From Magnetospirillum sp. (lineage in GTDB: Bacteria > Pseudomonadota > Alphaproteobacteria > Rhodospirillales > Magnetospirillaceae), in assembly GCA_024707145.1 (NCBI GenBank), contig JANQAI010000005.1, positions 372,001-436,000 on the forward strand: a stretch of DNA of 64,000 nucleotides. The letters run 5' to 3'. The notes under the pieces were generated by a model that was not told the DNA's origin, searched no databases, and saw only the letters and a program-made list of their open reading frames with translations. The translations under genes were made by a program, and so were the position numbers. Numbering within the stretch: the first letter of the stretch is position 1; every line of letters begins with the position of its first letter. Of the stretch, positions 10,992 through 20,708 are shown piece after piece.

Positions 10992-12584
10992 TTACCAGCC
11001 GGCGGCCACGCCATCGGCGCGGGGATCGGCGGCGCCCTCGATCAGGCCGTCGGCCCGGCGCACCAGGGCGCCGGCATGGCCCATGATGGAATCGAAGGGC
11101 GCCACCCTCTCCACGTTGTGTCCCAGCGCCGCCAATTCCGCCGCCAATTCGGGCGAGAAGCGCGCCTCCAGCTTGAGGTCGGTGCCGGGCTGGCCGTCCA
11201 CCGCCCGGCCGTAGACGAAGCGCGGCGCCGTCACCGCCGCCTGCAGGGACTGGCCGTACAGCACGGCGCGGGTGAAGATCTGCGCCTGGATCTGCGGCTG
11301 GGAATCGCCGCCCATGCTGCCCCACACCATGGTGCGGCCGTCCTTCAGCCGCGCCAGGGCGGGCGACAGGGTGTGGAGGGGCTTGCGCCGGGGCTCCAGG
11401 GCATTGCGGTGCTCGGGGTCCAGCGAGAACGAAACGGCGCGGTTGTGCCAGGCGATGCCGGTGCGCGGCAGCACCACTCCCGAACCGAAGGCGTGGTACA
11501 GGCTCTGGATGAAGCTGACGGCGCGGCCCTGGCCGTCGATGACGCCCAGCCACACGGTGTCGCCGTCCTGCAGCGTCTGGTTGGCGGGACGGGCGCGGGC
11601 GGGGTCCACGTCACCGGCCAGGCGGTCGAGCAGGTGGTCGGACAGATAGGTGGTGGCGTGCACCGACATGCGGTGGGGGTCGGTGATGTGGCTGTCGCGC
11701 ACCCCATAGGCGATCTTGGTGGCCTCCACCAGGGCGTGCACCCAGGCGGCCTCGTCGGGGCCGGCCGCCTTCAGGCGCTGGTACACCCCCAGCAGGATCA
11801 GCGAAGCCAGGCCCTGGGTGGGCGGCGCGGTGTTGAACAGGGTGCCGCCGGCCAGGCCCAGGGACAGCGGGCGGCGGCGCATGCCGCGATGGCGGGCCAG
11901 GTCCTCGGCGATCAGCGGCGAGCCGGCATCGCGCAGGTCCTCGGCCATGCTCCGCGCGATGTCGCCGCGATAGAAATCGTCCAGCCCCACTTCGGCCAGC
12001 CGCTCCAGCGTGGCGGCCAGGGCGGGCTGGGGAATCGGCATACCCACGGCGGGGAGCTTGTTCCGTACCAGGAATGTCTGCGCGAAGCCCGGGGCCTTGC
12101 GCAGCGCCGCCAGATTGCGGCGGGTGGCGGCCTCCTGGTGGGCGGTGACGGCGGCGCCTTCGCGGGCGTAGTGGATGGCGTCCTCGAACAGCCGCTCCAG
12201 CGGCATGCCGCCGCCCCATTGCGCGGACACGTCCAGCGCCAGCTGCCAGCCCGACACCGCCCCGGCCACCGTGGCGGCGGCCAGGCCGCCGCGCGCCGGC
12301 ACCGCCTTCAGCTTTTCCGCGCGGTAGAGATCGCGCTCCACCCGCACCCCCGAGGCGCCCGAGCCGTCGATGGAGACCGGCGGCTTGCCCGGCTCGGCGA
12401 TCAGCCAGAAGCCGTCGCCGCCCAGCCCGGTCATGTGAGGATAGACCACCGACAGGGCGGCGGCGGCGGCGATGGCCGCCTCGATGGCGTTGCCGCCCTC
12501 GCGCAGGACCGCCAGTCCGGCCTGCGAGGCGAGGTGGTGCGGGGTGGTGATCATTCCCCGCCGGCCCATGGGGGTATTCAGCAT
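10992..12584 (-). CDS. ggt: Gamma-glutamyltransferase family protein (Ntn hydrolase)
   Basis: This 530-residue member of the gamma-glutamyltranspeptidase family cleaves gamma-glutamyl bonds after self-processing. The N-terminal part has the family pattern (ASQAGLAVLREGGNAIEAAI, MTGLGGDGFW). The processing site and nucleophile are the Thr in DGDTVWLGVIDGQGRAVSFI at about residue 345, and GSMGGDSQPQIQAQI is the conserved C-terminal region. No clear signal peptide is visible, unlike E. coli Ggt, so it may act in the cytoplasm or on other gamma-glutamyl or cephalosporin-like amides. It is divergent from gpt. The family is certain; the substrate is not. Confidence 0.9.
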   Translation of the reverse strand: MLNTPMGRRGMITTPHHLASQAGLAVLREGGNAIEAAIAAAAALSVVYPHMTGLGGDGFWLIAEPGKPPVSIDGSGASGVRVERDLYRAEKLKAVPARGGLAAATVAGAVSGWQLALDVSAQWGGGMPLERLFEDAIHYAREGAAVTAHQEAATRRNLAALRKAPGFAQTFLVRNKLPAVGMPIPQPALAATLERLAEVGLDDFYRGDIARSMAEDLRDAGSPLIAEDLARHRGMRRRPLSLGLAGGTLFNTAPPTQGLASLILLGVYQRLKAAGPDEAAWVHALVEATKIAYGVRDSHITDPHRMSVHATTYLSDHLLDRLAGDVDPARARPANQTLQDGDTVWLGVIDGQGRAVSFIQSLYHAFGSGVVLPRTGIAWHNRAVSFSLDPEHRNALEPRRKPLHTLSPALARLKDGRTMVWGSMGGDSQPQIQAQIFTRAVLYGQSLQAAVTAPRFVYGRAVDGQPGTDLKLEARFSPELAAELAALGHNVERVAPFDSIMGHAGALVRRADGLIEGAADPRADGVAAGW

Positions 12585-12746
12585 GTCCCGTCCATCCGAA
12601 ACTCCGGCCGGCCCTTTATCGCGTATCGGGGCGCGGCCCGTCCAGAGGGCGGCGGGGAAATTTGCGCCGGACCCACTGGCCGGACGATTGCTTTCCCGCC
12701 CATCGGCGGTATGTAATGCCCGCCGCCATCACGAAAGGCACCCCGC

Positions 12747-13205
12747 ATGACCACGCCCGACCACACCATCTCGACCCTGCCGCTGTCCTGGGCCGACATC
12801 CACCGCGACACCCGCATCCTGGCCGGCATGCTGGCCGAATTGCCGCCCTTTTCGGGTATCGTCGCGGTCACTCGCGGCGGCCTGGTGCCGGCGGCCATTC
12901 TGTCGCGCGAACTGGACATCCGGCTGGTGGAGACGGTATGCGTCTCCACCTATGACGACCGCGACATCCGCGACCCCCAGGTGATCAAGTCCCTGGCCGG
13001 CGATGGCGCCGGCTGGCTGGTGGTGGACGATCTGGTGGATACCGGCGCCACCCTTCAGGTGCTGCGCGGCATGCTGCCCAAGGCCCATTTCGCCACGGTC
13101 TACGCCAAGCCCAAGGGCCAGCCGCTGGTGGACACCTTCGCCACCGTCTTCGCCCAAAGCACCTGGATCGCCTTCCCCTGGGACCCGCCGGGCAAGGGGA
13201 GCTGA
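12747..13205 (+). CDS. gpt: Xanthine(-guanine) phosphoribosyltransferase
   Basis: At 152 residues this matches the length of E. coli Gpt. It salvages xanthine, guanine and hypoxanthine to their nucleotides using PRPP. The type I PRTase signature [16 protein letters not shown] (about residues 91-106) binds the ribose phosphate of [24 protein letters not shown] near residue 37 holds the PPi-binding Arg-Gly-Gly. The C-terminal [12 protein letters not shown] matches the purine-binding hood of Gpt. It is monocistronic, with ggt divergent upstream and acnA convergent downstream. Confidence 0.92.
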   Translation: MTTPDHTISTLPLSWADIHRDTRILAGMLAELPPFSGIVAVTRGGLVPAAILSRELDIRLVETVCVSTYDDRDIRDPQVIKSLAGDGAGWLVVDDLVDTGATLQVLRGMLPKAHFATVYAKPKGQPLVDTFATVFAQSTWIAFPWDPPGKGS

Positions 13206-13225
13206 GGCTGTCCGGAGTCTGCGGC

Positions 13226-13308
13226 TCCCTCACCCTCCCGCTTCGCGGGTCCCTCCCTCTCCCACGTGCGGGAGAGGGTGCTGGAGCGTAGCGGAAGCGG
13301 GTGAGGGA
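13226..13308. repeat. Inverted repeat between gpt and acnA
   Basis: TCCCTCACCC and CTCTCCCACGTGCGGGAGAG are nested with a closing GGGTGAGGGA. The inner palindrome centres on CACGTG and the outer arms pair across about 80 bases. Such Pro/Arg-coding palindromes are common intergenic repeats in proteobacteria. It could also act as a two-way transcription terminator for the convergent genes gpt and acnA, though there is no T tract. Confidence 0.6.
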
Positions 13309-13316
13309 CCACGGAC

Positions 13317-15986
13317 TTACCCCGCCAGACTTCGCAGCACGTAGTGCAGGATGCCGCCGTGGCGGAAGTAGTCCACCTCGTCCAGGGTGTCGATGCGCGA
13401 CAGCACCGGGAAGGTCTGCTGGCTGCCGTCGGCGCGGGTCAGCGTCACCGTCAGTTCCTGGCGCGGCTTCAGGCCGGCGGCCATGCCGGTGACGGAGAAC
13501 GTTTCGGTTCCGTCCAGATGCAGCGTCTTGCGATCGATGCCGTCCTTGAACTGCAGCGGCAGCACGCCCATGCCCACCAGGTTGGAGCGGTGGATGCGTT
13601 CGAAGCTTTCGGCGATCACCGCCTTGACCCCCAGCAGGTTGGTGCCCTTGGCCGCCCAGTCGCGGCTTGAACCGGTGCCGTATTCCTTGCCGGCGACGAC
13701 CACCAGGGGCGTGCCCTCGTCCTTGTAGAGCATGGCGGCGTCGTAGATGGAGATGACGTCGCCCTCGCCCTTGAACCTGGTGGCGCCGCCCTCGACGCCC
13801 GGAACCATCTCGTTCTTGATGCGCACGTTGGCGAAGGTGCCGCGCGTCATCACCTCGTCATGGCCGCGCCGGGCGCCGTAGGAGTTGAAGTCCGCCGGGG
13901 CGACGCCGTGCCCGGTCAGCCACAGGCCGGCCGGGGCGGTCTTCTTGATGTTGCCGGCCGGGCTGATGTGGTCGGTGGTGATGGAATCGCCCAGGAGGGC
14001 GAGCGGCCGCGCCTCGACGATGTCGGTTACGTCCTCGGGCGGTTGTTTCGACATGCCATCGAAATAGGGCGGGTTCTTGATATAGGTGGAGCCGGCGTCC
14101 CAGGCATAGGTCTTGCCGGTGGCCACCTTGACCCGCCGCCATTCCTCGGTGCCGGTGAACACGTCGGCATAGCGCTGGCGATAGGAATCCGGGCTCAAGG
14201 ACGCGGCCACGGCGGCCCGCACCTCGTCGCTGCTGGGCCAGATGTCCTTGAGGAACACCGGCTGCCCGTCGGCGCCGGTGCCCAGCGGCTCGGTGGTGAA
14301 ATCCAGGTTCATGGTGCCGGCCAGGGCATAGGCCACCACCAGCGGCGGCGAGGCCAGGTAGTTGGCCTTCACCTGCGGGCTGATGCGGCCCTCGAAATTG
14401 CGGTTGCCCGACAGCACGGCGGCCACCACCAGGGCATTCTCGTCGATGGCCTGGGCGATGGGCTCGTCCAGCGGGCCGGAATTGCCGATGCAGGTGGTGC
14501 AGCCGAAGCCGGCGATGGTGAAGCCCAGCGCGTCCAGCGGCCCTTGCAGGCCGGCGGCCTTCAGATAGTCGGGCACCACCTGGGAGCCGGGCGCCAGCGA
14601 GGTCTTCACCCACGGCTTGGTCTTCAGCCCCTTCGCCACCGCCTTCTTGGCCACCAGCCCGGCGGCCAGCATGACGTTGGGGTTGGAGGTGTTGGTGCAC
14701 GAGGTGATGGCGGCGATGACCACGTCGCCATGGCCGATGGAGCCGCGCCCGTCGGACAACGGGACCTTGCGCGCGATGTCGGCATTGGCCTGGAGCCCCG
14801 GCAGCGCCTCGGCGAAGCCCGTCTTGGCGCGGGCCAGCGCCACCCGGTCCTGCGGCCGCTTGGGGCCGGCCAGCGACGGCTCGACGCAACCCAGGTCCAG
14901 TTCCAGCGTGTCGGTGAAGATGGGATCGGGGGTGCCGGCGTCCCGCCACAGTCCCTGGGCGCGGGCATAGGCCTCCACCAGCGCCACCTGATCGGCGTCG
15001 CGGCCGGTGAACTGCAGGAAGCGGATGGTCTCGGCGTCGATGGGGAAGAAGCCGCAGGTGGCGCCGTATTCGGGCGCCATGTTGCCGATGGTCAGGCGGT
15101 CGGGCAGGGCCATGGAATCCAGGCCGGGGCCGAAGAATTCCACGAACTTGCCGACCACGCCCTTGGCCCGCAGCATCTGGGTCACGGTGAGGACCAGGTC
15201 GGTGGCGGTGACGCCCTCGCGCAAGGAGCCCGACAGGCGGAAGCCGATGACCTCGGGGATCAGCATCGAGATGGGCTGGCCCAGCATGGCCGCCTCGGCC
15301 TCGATGCCGCCCACGCCCCAGCCCAGCACCGCCATGCCGTTGACCATGGTGGTGTGGGAATCGGTGCCCACCAGCGTGTCGGGATACGCCACGCCGTCCG
15401 CGCTCCACACCACCTTGGCCAGATACTCGCAATTGACCTGGTGGCAGATGCCGGTGCCGGGCGGCACCACGCGGAAATTGTCGAAGGCGGTGGAGCCCCA
15501 GCGCAGGAAGGCGTAGCGCTCGCCGTTGCGCTGGAACTCCAGCTCCATGTTGCGGGCCAGCGAATCGGGCCGGCCGTAGGAATCCACCATCACCGAGTGG
15601 TCGATGATCAGGTCCACCGGCACCAGCGGGTTGATGCGCCGGGGGTCGCCGCCCAGCTTGGCCACCGCGTCGCGCATGGCGGCCAGGTCCACCACCGCCG
15701 GCACGCCGGTGAAGTCCTGCATTAGCACGCGGGCGGGACGATAGGCGATCTCGCGTTCGCACAGCCCCTTGTTGTCGCCCCAGGCCGCCACCGCCTTGAC
15801 GTCGTCCACGGTGACCGAGCGCCCATCCTCGTGCCGCAATTGGTTCTCCAGCAGCACCTTGATGGTGAAGGGCAGGCGCGAGACGTCGCCGATCTCGCCC
15901 TTGGCGGCGTTCAGGTCGAAATAGTCGTAGGTGCGGCCGCCCACGGAGAGGGTGCGGCGGGTCTTCAGCGAGTCTTGACCGGGCAT
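13317..15986 (-). CDS. acnA: Aconitate hydratase A
   Basis: This 889-residue AcnA/IRP-type enzyme interconverts citrate and isocitrate in the TCA cycle. Cysteines of the [4Fe-4S] cluster appear as [11 protein letters not shown] and [13 protein letters not shown]; substrate-binding motifs include [19 protein letters not shown] and the swivel-domain loop [19 protein letters not shown]. The start at 15984-15986 ([17 protein letters not shown]) is chosen because GGAGG-like bases precede it and the 36 codons upstream look non-coding. It sits directly beside acnB in the same direction, separated by 190 bases with a terminator, so the two are probably independent transcripts. Confidence 0.96.
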   Translation of the reverse strand: MPGQDSLKTRRTLSVGGRTYDYFDLNAAKGEIGDVSRLPFTIKVLLENQLRHEDGRSVTVDDVKAVAAWGDNKGLCEREIAYRPARVLMQDFTGVPAVVDLAAMRDAVAKLGGDPRRINPLVPVDLIIDHSVMVDSYGRPDSLARNMELEFQRNGERYAFLRWGSTAFDNFRVVPPGTGICHQVNCEYLAKVVWSADGVAYPDTLVGTDSHTTMVNGMAVLGWGVGGIEAEAAMLGQPISMLIPEVIGFRLSGSLREGVTATDLVLTVTQMLRAKGVVGKFVEFFGPGLDSMALPDRLTIGNMAPEYGATCGFFPIDAETIRFLQFTGRDADQVALVEAYARAQGLWRDAGTPDPIFTDTLELDLGCVEPSLAGPKRPQDRVALARAKTGFAEALPGLQANADIARKVPLSDGRGSIGHGDVVIAAITSCTNTSNPNVMLAAGLVAKKAVAKGLKTKPWVKTSLAPGSQVVPDYLKAAGLQGPLDALGFTIAGFGCTTCIGNSGPLDEPIAQAIDENALVVAAVLSGNRNFEGRISPQVKANYLASPPLVVAYALAGTMNLDFTTEPLGTGADGQPVFLKDIWPSSDEVRAAVAASLSPDSYRQRYADVFTGTEEWRRVKVATGKTYAWDAGSTYIKNPPYFDGMSKQPPEDVTDIVEARPLALLGDSITTDHISPAGNIKKTAPAGLWLTGHGVAPADFNSYGARRGHDEVMTRGTFANVRIKNEMVPGVEGGATRFKGEGDVISIYDAAMLYKDEGTPLVVVAGKEYGTGSSRDWAAKGTNLLGVKAVIAESFERIHRSNLVGMGVLPLQFKDGIDRKTLHLDGTETFSVTGMAAGLKPRQELTVTLTRADGSQQTFPVLSRIDTLDEVDYFRHGGILHYVLRSLAG

Positions 15987-16111
15987 GGGTTTCCTCCAGG
16001 CGCGAAGCGGGCCTTTAGGGAAAAATGTAGGACGGCCGGACCCGTCGCGCCATGGGGCGGCGGTATGTGGTTCCTTCGCGCCATGCCCCGCCACCTCCTA
16101 CCCCGGCCAAG

Positions 16112-16138
16112 AAAAACCCCGCCGGTTTCCCGGCGGGG
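16112..16138 (-). terminator. Rho-independent terminator of acnB
   Basis: Read leftward: CCCCGCCGG with a GAAA loop and CCGGCGGGG, followed by TTTTTC. It lies 38 bases after the acnB stop and separates acnB from acnA. Confidence 0.85.
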
Positions 16139-16175
16139 GTAAGGCTTGAGCTCTCTTATTATTGAAGGCTGGGCC

Positions 16176-18761
16176 TTACACCGCCACCTTGTCGGCGACG
16201 GCGCGGAAGGCCTCGATCTGGTCGAAGTTCATGTAGCGGTAGATGTCGGCGGCCTTGGCGTTGACCACGGTCACCTGCTCCAGGTACTCGGCCGGGGTCG
16301 GGATCTTGCCCATCAGGGCGCAGACCGCGGCCAGCTCGGCCGAGCCCAGGTAGACGCGAGTGTCGATGCCCAGGCGGTTGGGGAAGTTGCGGGTCGAGGT
16401 GGACATGGCGGTCGAGCCCTTGCGCACCTGCGCCTGGTTGCCCATGCACAAGCTGCAGCCGGGCATCTCCATGCGGGCGCCGGCCTTGCCGAGGACGCTG
16501 TAATAGCCCTCCTCGGTCAGGATCAGGGCGTCCATCTTGGTGGGCGGGGCGATCCACAGGCGGGTCGGGATGTCCGACTGGCCGTTGAGGATCTTACCGG
16601 CGGCGCGGAAGTGGCCGATATTGGTCATGCACGAGCCGATGAACACCTCGTCGATCTTGTCGCCGGCGACCTCGGACAGCACTTTGACGTCGTCGGGGTC
16701 GTTGGGGCAGGCGACGATGGGTTCCTTGACGTCGGCCAGATCGATCTCGATCACCGCGGCGTAGTCGGCGTCGGAATCGGGCTCCAGCAGCTGCGGGTTG
16801 GCGATCCAGGCTTCCATGGCCTTGATGCGGCGGCCCAGCGTGCGGGGATCCTCGTAGCCCTCGGCGATCATCCACTTCATCAGGGTGATGTTCGAGTTCA
16901 TGTACTCGATGATCGGTTCCTTGTTCAGCCGCACGGTGCAGCCGGCGGCGGAACGTTCGGCCGAGGCGTCGGTCAGCTCGAACGCCTGCTCGACCTTCAG
17001 GTTCGGCAGGCCCTCGATCTCCAGGATGCGGCCGGAGAAGATGTTCTTCTTGCCCTTCTTCTCCACCGTCAGCAGGCCCTGGCGGATGGCGTAGAGCGGG
17101 ATGGCGTTGACCAGGTCACGCAGCGTGACGCCCGGCTGCAGCTCGCCCTTGAAGCGCACCAGCACCGATTCCGGCATGTCCAGCGGCATGACGCCGGTGG
17201 CGGCGGCGAAGGCCACCAGGCCCGAGCCGGCCGGGAACGAGATGCCGATGGGGAAGCGGGTATGCGAGTCGCCGCCGGTGCCCACGGTGTCGGGCAGCAG
17301 CAGGCGGTTCAGCCAGGAATGGATGACGCCGTCGCCGGGGCGTAGCGCCACGCCGCCGCGGGTGCTGATGAAGGCCGGCAGGGTGCGATGGGTATCGACG
17401 TCCACCAGCTTGGGATAGGCGGCGGTGTGACAGAAGGACTGCATGACCATGTCGGCCGAGAAGCCCAGGCAGGCCAGGTCCTTCAGCTCGTCGCGGGTCA
17501 TCGGGCCGGTGGTGTCCTGGCTGCCCACGGTGGTCATCTTGGGTTCGCAATAGGTGCCGGGGCGCACGCCCTTGCCCTCGGGCAGGCCGCAGGCGCGGCC
17601 GACCATCTTCTGGGCGAGCGAGAAGCCCTTGCCGGTGTCGGCGGGCACGCCGGGCAGGCGGAACAGGGTGCTGGGGGCCAGGCCCAGGGCCTCGCGCGCC
17701 TTGGCGGTCAGGCCCCGGCCGATGATCAGCGGAATGCGGCCGCCGGCGCGCACCTCGTCGAAGATCACCTCGGACTTGACGGTGAACTCGGCGATGACCT
17801 TGCCGTCCTTGAGCGCCTTGCCCTCATAGGGGCGCAGCTCGACCACGTCGCCCATGTTCATCTGGCCCACGTCCAGCTCGATGGGCAGGGCGCCGGCATC
17901 TTCCATGGTGTTGTAGAAGATGGGGGCGATCTTGGTGCCCAGGCAGACGCCGCCGAAGCGCTTGTTGGGGACGAAGGGGATGTCCTCGCCGGTGAACCAC
18001 AGCACCGAGTTGGTGGCCGACTTGCGGCTGGAGCCGGTGCCCACCACGTCGCCCACATAGGCGACCAGGTTGCCCTTGGCGCGCAGGTCCCCGAGGAACT
18101 TGACCGGGCCGCGCACGCCGGCCTCTTCCGGCTCGATGCCGGGGCGCGGGTTCTTCAGCATGGCCAGGGCATGCAGCGGGATGTCGGGGCGGCTCCAGGC
18201 GTCGGGGGCCGGCGACAGGTCGTCGGTGTTGGTCTCGCCGGCCACCTTGAAGATGGTCACGGTCAGCGAGGCGGGGACCTCGGGGCGCGAGGTGAACCAC
18301 TCGGCGTCGGCCCAGGACTGGACCACCGCCTTGGCATTGGCGTTGCCCTTGTCGGCCAGTTCCTTGACGTCGTGGAAGTAGTCGAACACCAGCAGGGTCT
18401 TCTTCAGTCCCTCGGCGGCGACGGAGCCCACCTCGGCATCGGCCAGCAGCTCGATCAGCGGCTTGATGTTGAAGCCGCCCAGCATGGTGCCCAGCAGCTC
18501 GGTGGCGAGGCCACGGCCGATCAGCGGCGACTTGACCGCGCCCTTGGCCACGTCGGCCAGATAGGCCGCCTTGACCTTGGCGGCATCGTCCACGCCAGCG
18601 GGGACGCGGTAGGTGATCAGCTCCACCAGGGCCTGTTCCTCGCCCTTGGGCGGGCTCTGCAGGAGGGCGACCAGCTCCTCGGTCTGCTTGGCCGAGAGCG
18701 GCAGGGGCGGGATCCCGAGGGCGGCACGCTCGGCGACATGCTGGCGATAGGCTTCAAGCAC
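16176..18761 (-). CDS. acnB: Aconitate hydratase B
   Basis: This 861-residue protein is the bacterial AcnB type, with its HEAT-like domain first (start through about residue 160), then the swivel domain and the [4Fe-4S] catalytic domains. Seen motifs: [50 protein letters not shown] and [17 protein letters not shown], which hold the cluster cysteines. I place the start at the GTG two codons after an ATG at 18767: GGAGG lies six bases before the GTG but abuts the ATG, and the resulting N-terminus [15 protein letters not shown] lines up exactly with E. coli AcnB. A second full aconitase next to acnA gives redundancy, perhaps for oxidative or iron stress. Confidence 0.95.
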   Translation of the reverse strand: MLEAYRQHVAERAALGIPPLPLSAKQTEELVALLQSPPKGEEQALVELITYRVPAGVDDAAKVKAAYLADVAKGAVKSPLIGRGLATELLGTMLGGFNIKPLIELLADAEVGSVAAEGLKKTLLVFDYFHDVKELADKGNANAKAVVQSWADAEWFTSRPEVPASLTVTIFKVAGETNTDDLSPAPDAWSRPDIPLHALAMLKNPRPGIEPEEAGVRGPVKFLGDLRAKGNLVAYVGDVVGTGSSRKSATNSVLWFTGEDIPFVPNKRFGGVCLGTKIAPIFYNTMEDAGALPIELDVGQMNMGDVVELRPYEGKALKDGKVIAEFTVKSEVIFDEVRAGGRIPLIIGRGLTAKAREALGLAPSTLFRLPGVPADTGKGFSLAQKMVGRACGLPEGKGVRPGTYCEPKMTTVGSQDTTGPMTRDELKDLACLGFSADMVMQSFCHTAAYPKLVDVDTHRTLPAFISTRGGVALRPGDGVIHSWLNRLLLPDTVGTGGDSHTRFPIGISFPAGSGLVAFAAATGVMPLDMPESVLVRFKGELQPGVTLRDLVNAIPLYAIRQGLLTVEKKGKKNIFSGRILEIEGLPNLKVEQAFELTDASAERSAAGCTVRLNKEPIIEYMNSNITLMKWMIAEGYEDPRTLGRRIKAMEAWIANPQLLEPDSDADYAAVIEIDLADVKEPIVACPNDPDDVKVLSEVAGDKIDEVFIGSCMTNIGHFRAAGKILNGQSDIPTRLWIAPPTKMDALILTEEGYYSVLGKAGARMEMPGCSLCMGNQAQVRKGSTAMSTSTRNFPNRLGIDTRVYLGSAELAAVCALMGKIPTPAEYLEQVTVVNAKAADIYRYMNFDQIEAFRAVADKVAV

Positions 18762-19163
18762 GGACATCCTCCGCAGGGCTGATTATGACTGGAATTTTTT
18801 CCGGCTCGCCCGCCCGGGGGACGACGAAACCGGATGCGCCTGCGCTTACACCATAAAATCACGCCGGAGTCCAGTCCGACTATCCATTCGGGCGGGATTT
18901 TCACCACCCGGCCCACCCTTGCCCCTGCCGGCGATGCCCCATAAAATAGCCACATTCCGGCGGCTTCCTTGGGCCATAGGAAGACCCTGATCACCGCTGC
19001 GGCCGATTCCCCGGACCTTTCGGCCGCCCGCGAAGGGTCGTTCGGCGGCCGGCGCGTTCTGCCCCCCTTCGCGCCGGCCGCCTCCTTGCCTCCCCGCACT
19101 CCTCGCTGCCGATTTTGTCGGTTATGGCTTCCGGCAAAGCCTAACTTCTGCCATACAGCCGGG
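18762..19163. other. Divergent intergenic region acnB / ccmA
   Basis: About 400 bases with no convincing gene. It must hold the promoters of acnB (leftward) and ccmAB (rightward). An AT-richer patch at about 18850-18860 (ACACCATAAAATCAC) and GTTATGGCTTCCGGC near 19120 are the only candidates I see, neither with a good -35 partner. An open frame continuous with ccmA spans most of it but has no start signal or family features, so I leave it out. Confidence 0.5.
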
Positions 19164-19838
19164 ATGCGTTTCGATCCCCCTCCTCCTGATTTCATCGGCC
19201 GCGCCCTGGGTTGCATCCGCGGCGGCCGGCCGGTGTTCGCCGGCCTGGACTTCCGGGTGGCGCCGGGCGACGCCCTGGTGCTGCTGGGGCCCAACGGCTC
19301 GGGCAAGTCCAGCCTGCTGCGGGTGATGGCGGGATTGCTGCGCCCCACCGTCGGACAGGTGCTGTGGGGCGAGGTGGCGGCGGCCGAGGATGCCGAGGCC
19401 CATGCGGCGCGCACCCATTACGTCGGCCACCACGACGCCATCAAGCCGGTGCTCAGCGTGGCCGAGAACCTGCGCTTCTGGGCGCGACTGCACGAGCCCC
19501 ACGCCGCCACCGCGGCGCGCGCCGTGGACGGCGCGCTGGAGCGGTTCGGGCTGGCGCATCTGCGCGAGATTCCCGGCAAGATGCTGTCGGCCGGCCAGAA
19601 GCGGCGCACCAATCTGGCCCGCCTGCTGGCGGCGCCCTCGCCGCTGTGGCTGCTGGACGAGCCCACCACCGCGCTCGACAGGGGCTCCATCAAGGTGCTG
19701 GAGGCGGTGATGGCCGAGCATCGCGCCCAGGGCGGCATGGTGGTGCTGTCCACCCACCAGGACGTGGACCTGCCCGGTTCGCGCGAGCTGCACCTGGACC
19801 GGTTCACCCCCGAAAGCTGGGAGGAGGAGGCCGAATGA
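19164..19838 (+). CDS. ccmA: Haem exporter ATP-binding protein CcmA
   Basis: This 224-residue ABC ATPase of the CcmABCD complex drives release of holo-CcmE during cytochrome c maturation. Walker A is LLGPNGSGKSSLLRVMAG (about residues 38-55), the signature is a CcmA-type LSAGQKRRTNLARLL, Walker B is LWLLDEPTTALD, and the switch His is in STHQDVDLPGS. The ATG at 19164 is chosen because family N-termini begin just before the ABC core. Its stop overlaps the ccmB start in ATGA, indicating translational coupling. The other ccm genes are 11-18 kb away on the opposite strand. Confidence 0.93.
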   Translation: MRFDPPPPDFIGRALGCIRGGRPVFAGLDFRVAPGDALVLLGPNGSGKSSLLRVMAGLLRPTVGQVLWGEVAAAEDAEAHAARTHYVGHHDAIKPVLSVAENLRFWARLHEPHAATAARAVDGALERFGLAHLREIPGKMLSAGQKRRTNLARLLAAPSPLWLLDEPTTALDRGSIKVLEAVMAEHRAQGGMVVLSTHQDVDLPGSRELHLDRFTPESWEEEAE

Positions 19839-20500
19839 CCCGCTTCCTCGAAGTCATCCGCCGCGACCTCCGCCTGGCGCTGCGCCAGGGCTCGGACAGC
19901 ATCATGGTGGTGACCTTCTTCGTGCTGACGGTGGTGCTGTTCCCCTTCGGCATCGGCCCGGAATCGGGCGTGCTGGAGCGGGTGTCGGCCGGCGTCCTGT
20001 GGGTGACCGCGCTGCTGGCCTCGCTGCTGTCGCTGGACCGGCTGTTCCAGGCCGATTACGAGGACGGCTCGCTGGAGCTGCTGGTGCTGACGCCGACGCC
20101 GCTGGAGGTGGTGGTGATCGCCAAGGTGTGCGCCCACTGGCTGACCACCGGCCTGCCGCTGCTGGTGGCGGCGCCGGTGCTGGCGGTGCTGCTGCACATG
20201 AATGCCGACGGTTTCGCCACCCTGATGCTGACCATGCTGGTGGGAACGCCCATCCTGTCGCTGATCGGCGGCATCGGTGCCGCCCTGGTGCTGGGAGCGC
20301 GGCGTGGCGGCGTGCTGCTGTCGCTGCTGATCCTGCCGCTCTACGTGCCGGTGCTGATCTTCGGCGTGGGCGCCATCGACGCCGCCGTGCAGGCCCGCGA
20401 TGCCACCCCCCACCTGCTGATCCTGGCCGGCCTGCTGGCGGTGGCCCTGCCGCTGTCGCCCTGGGCCACGGCGGCGGCGCTGCGGCAGGCGCTGGAATAA
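19835..20500 (+). CDS. ccmB: Haem exporter permease CcmB
   Basis: This 221-residue integral membrane protein has about six hydrophobic helices, beginning with VVTFFVLTVVLFPFGIGPE and ending near ILAGLLAVALPLSPWATAAA. LSLDRLFQADYEDGSLELL is the conserved cytoplasmic loop of CcmB that contacts CcmA. The start codon overlaps the ccmA stop. Length matches the family (about 220). Together with CcmA it forms the ABC part of the system I cytochrome c maturation machinery in the inner membrane. Confidence 0.93.
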   Translation: MTRFLEVIRRDLRLALRQGSDSIMVVTFFVLTVVLFPFGIGPESGVLERVSAGVLWVTALLASLLSLDRLFQADYEDGSLELLVLTPTPLEVVVIAKVCAHWLTTGLPLLVAAPVLAVLLHMNADGFATLMLTMLVGTPILSLIGGIGAALVLGARRGGVLLSLLILPLYVPVLIFGVGAIDAAVQARDATPHLLILAGLLAVALPLSPWATAAALRQALE

Positions 20501-20528
20501 CGCGGGGAAAGGTACCTGTCGACCCTCC

Positions 20529-20637
20529 GTCATGCCCGTGCTTGACACGGGCATCCACGCGTTTCCGCCTCACCAGTTGTTTCTACGCAGGAATTTGCGG
20601 TGCCACGTGGATGCGCGGGTCAGGCCCGCGCATGACG
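20529..20637. repeat. 'GTCATGCCCG' palindromic repeat, copy 1
   Basis: The left arm GTCATGCCCGTGCTTGACAC (with GGGCATCCACG following) and the right arm GTGGATGCGCGGGTCAGGCC (ending GCGCATGAC) each fold on themselves and pair with each other. This is a common alphaproteobacterial intergenic type (GTCATGCCCGGGCTTGACCC). Related copies lie at 24919-25012, 31508-31530 (one arm) and 35798-35855. Confidence 0.8.
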
Positions 20638-20674
20638 AGCAAGGGGTTCCCCGGAGTCCGGCAAAGAACCAAAG

Positions 20675-20700
20675 AAAAAGGCGCCTTTCGGCGCCTTTCC
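20675..20700 (-). terminator. Rho-independent terminator of typA
   Basis: Read leftward: AAGGCGCC, loop GAAA, GGCGCC, then TTTTTCTTTGG. It lies a few bases past the typA stop. Confidence 0.85.
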
Positions 20701-20708
20701 CTTCAACC

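Noticed and set aside
13860..15725. 621-codon rightward frame opposite acnA
   Set aside because: It is antisense to a complete aconitase and has no family features.
18969..19163. N-terminal extension of ccmA upstream of 19164
   Set aside because: The 65 extra residues have no start signal and no CcmA homology, and the ABC core begins shortly after the ATG at 19164.
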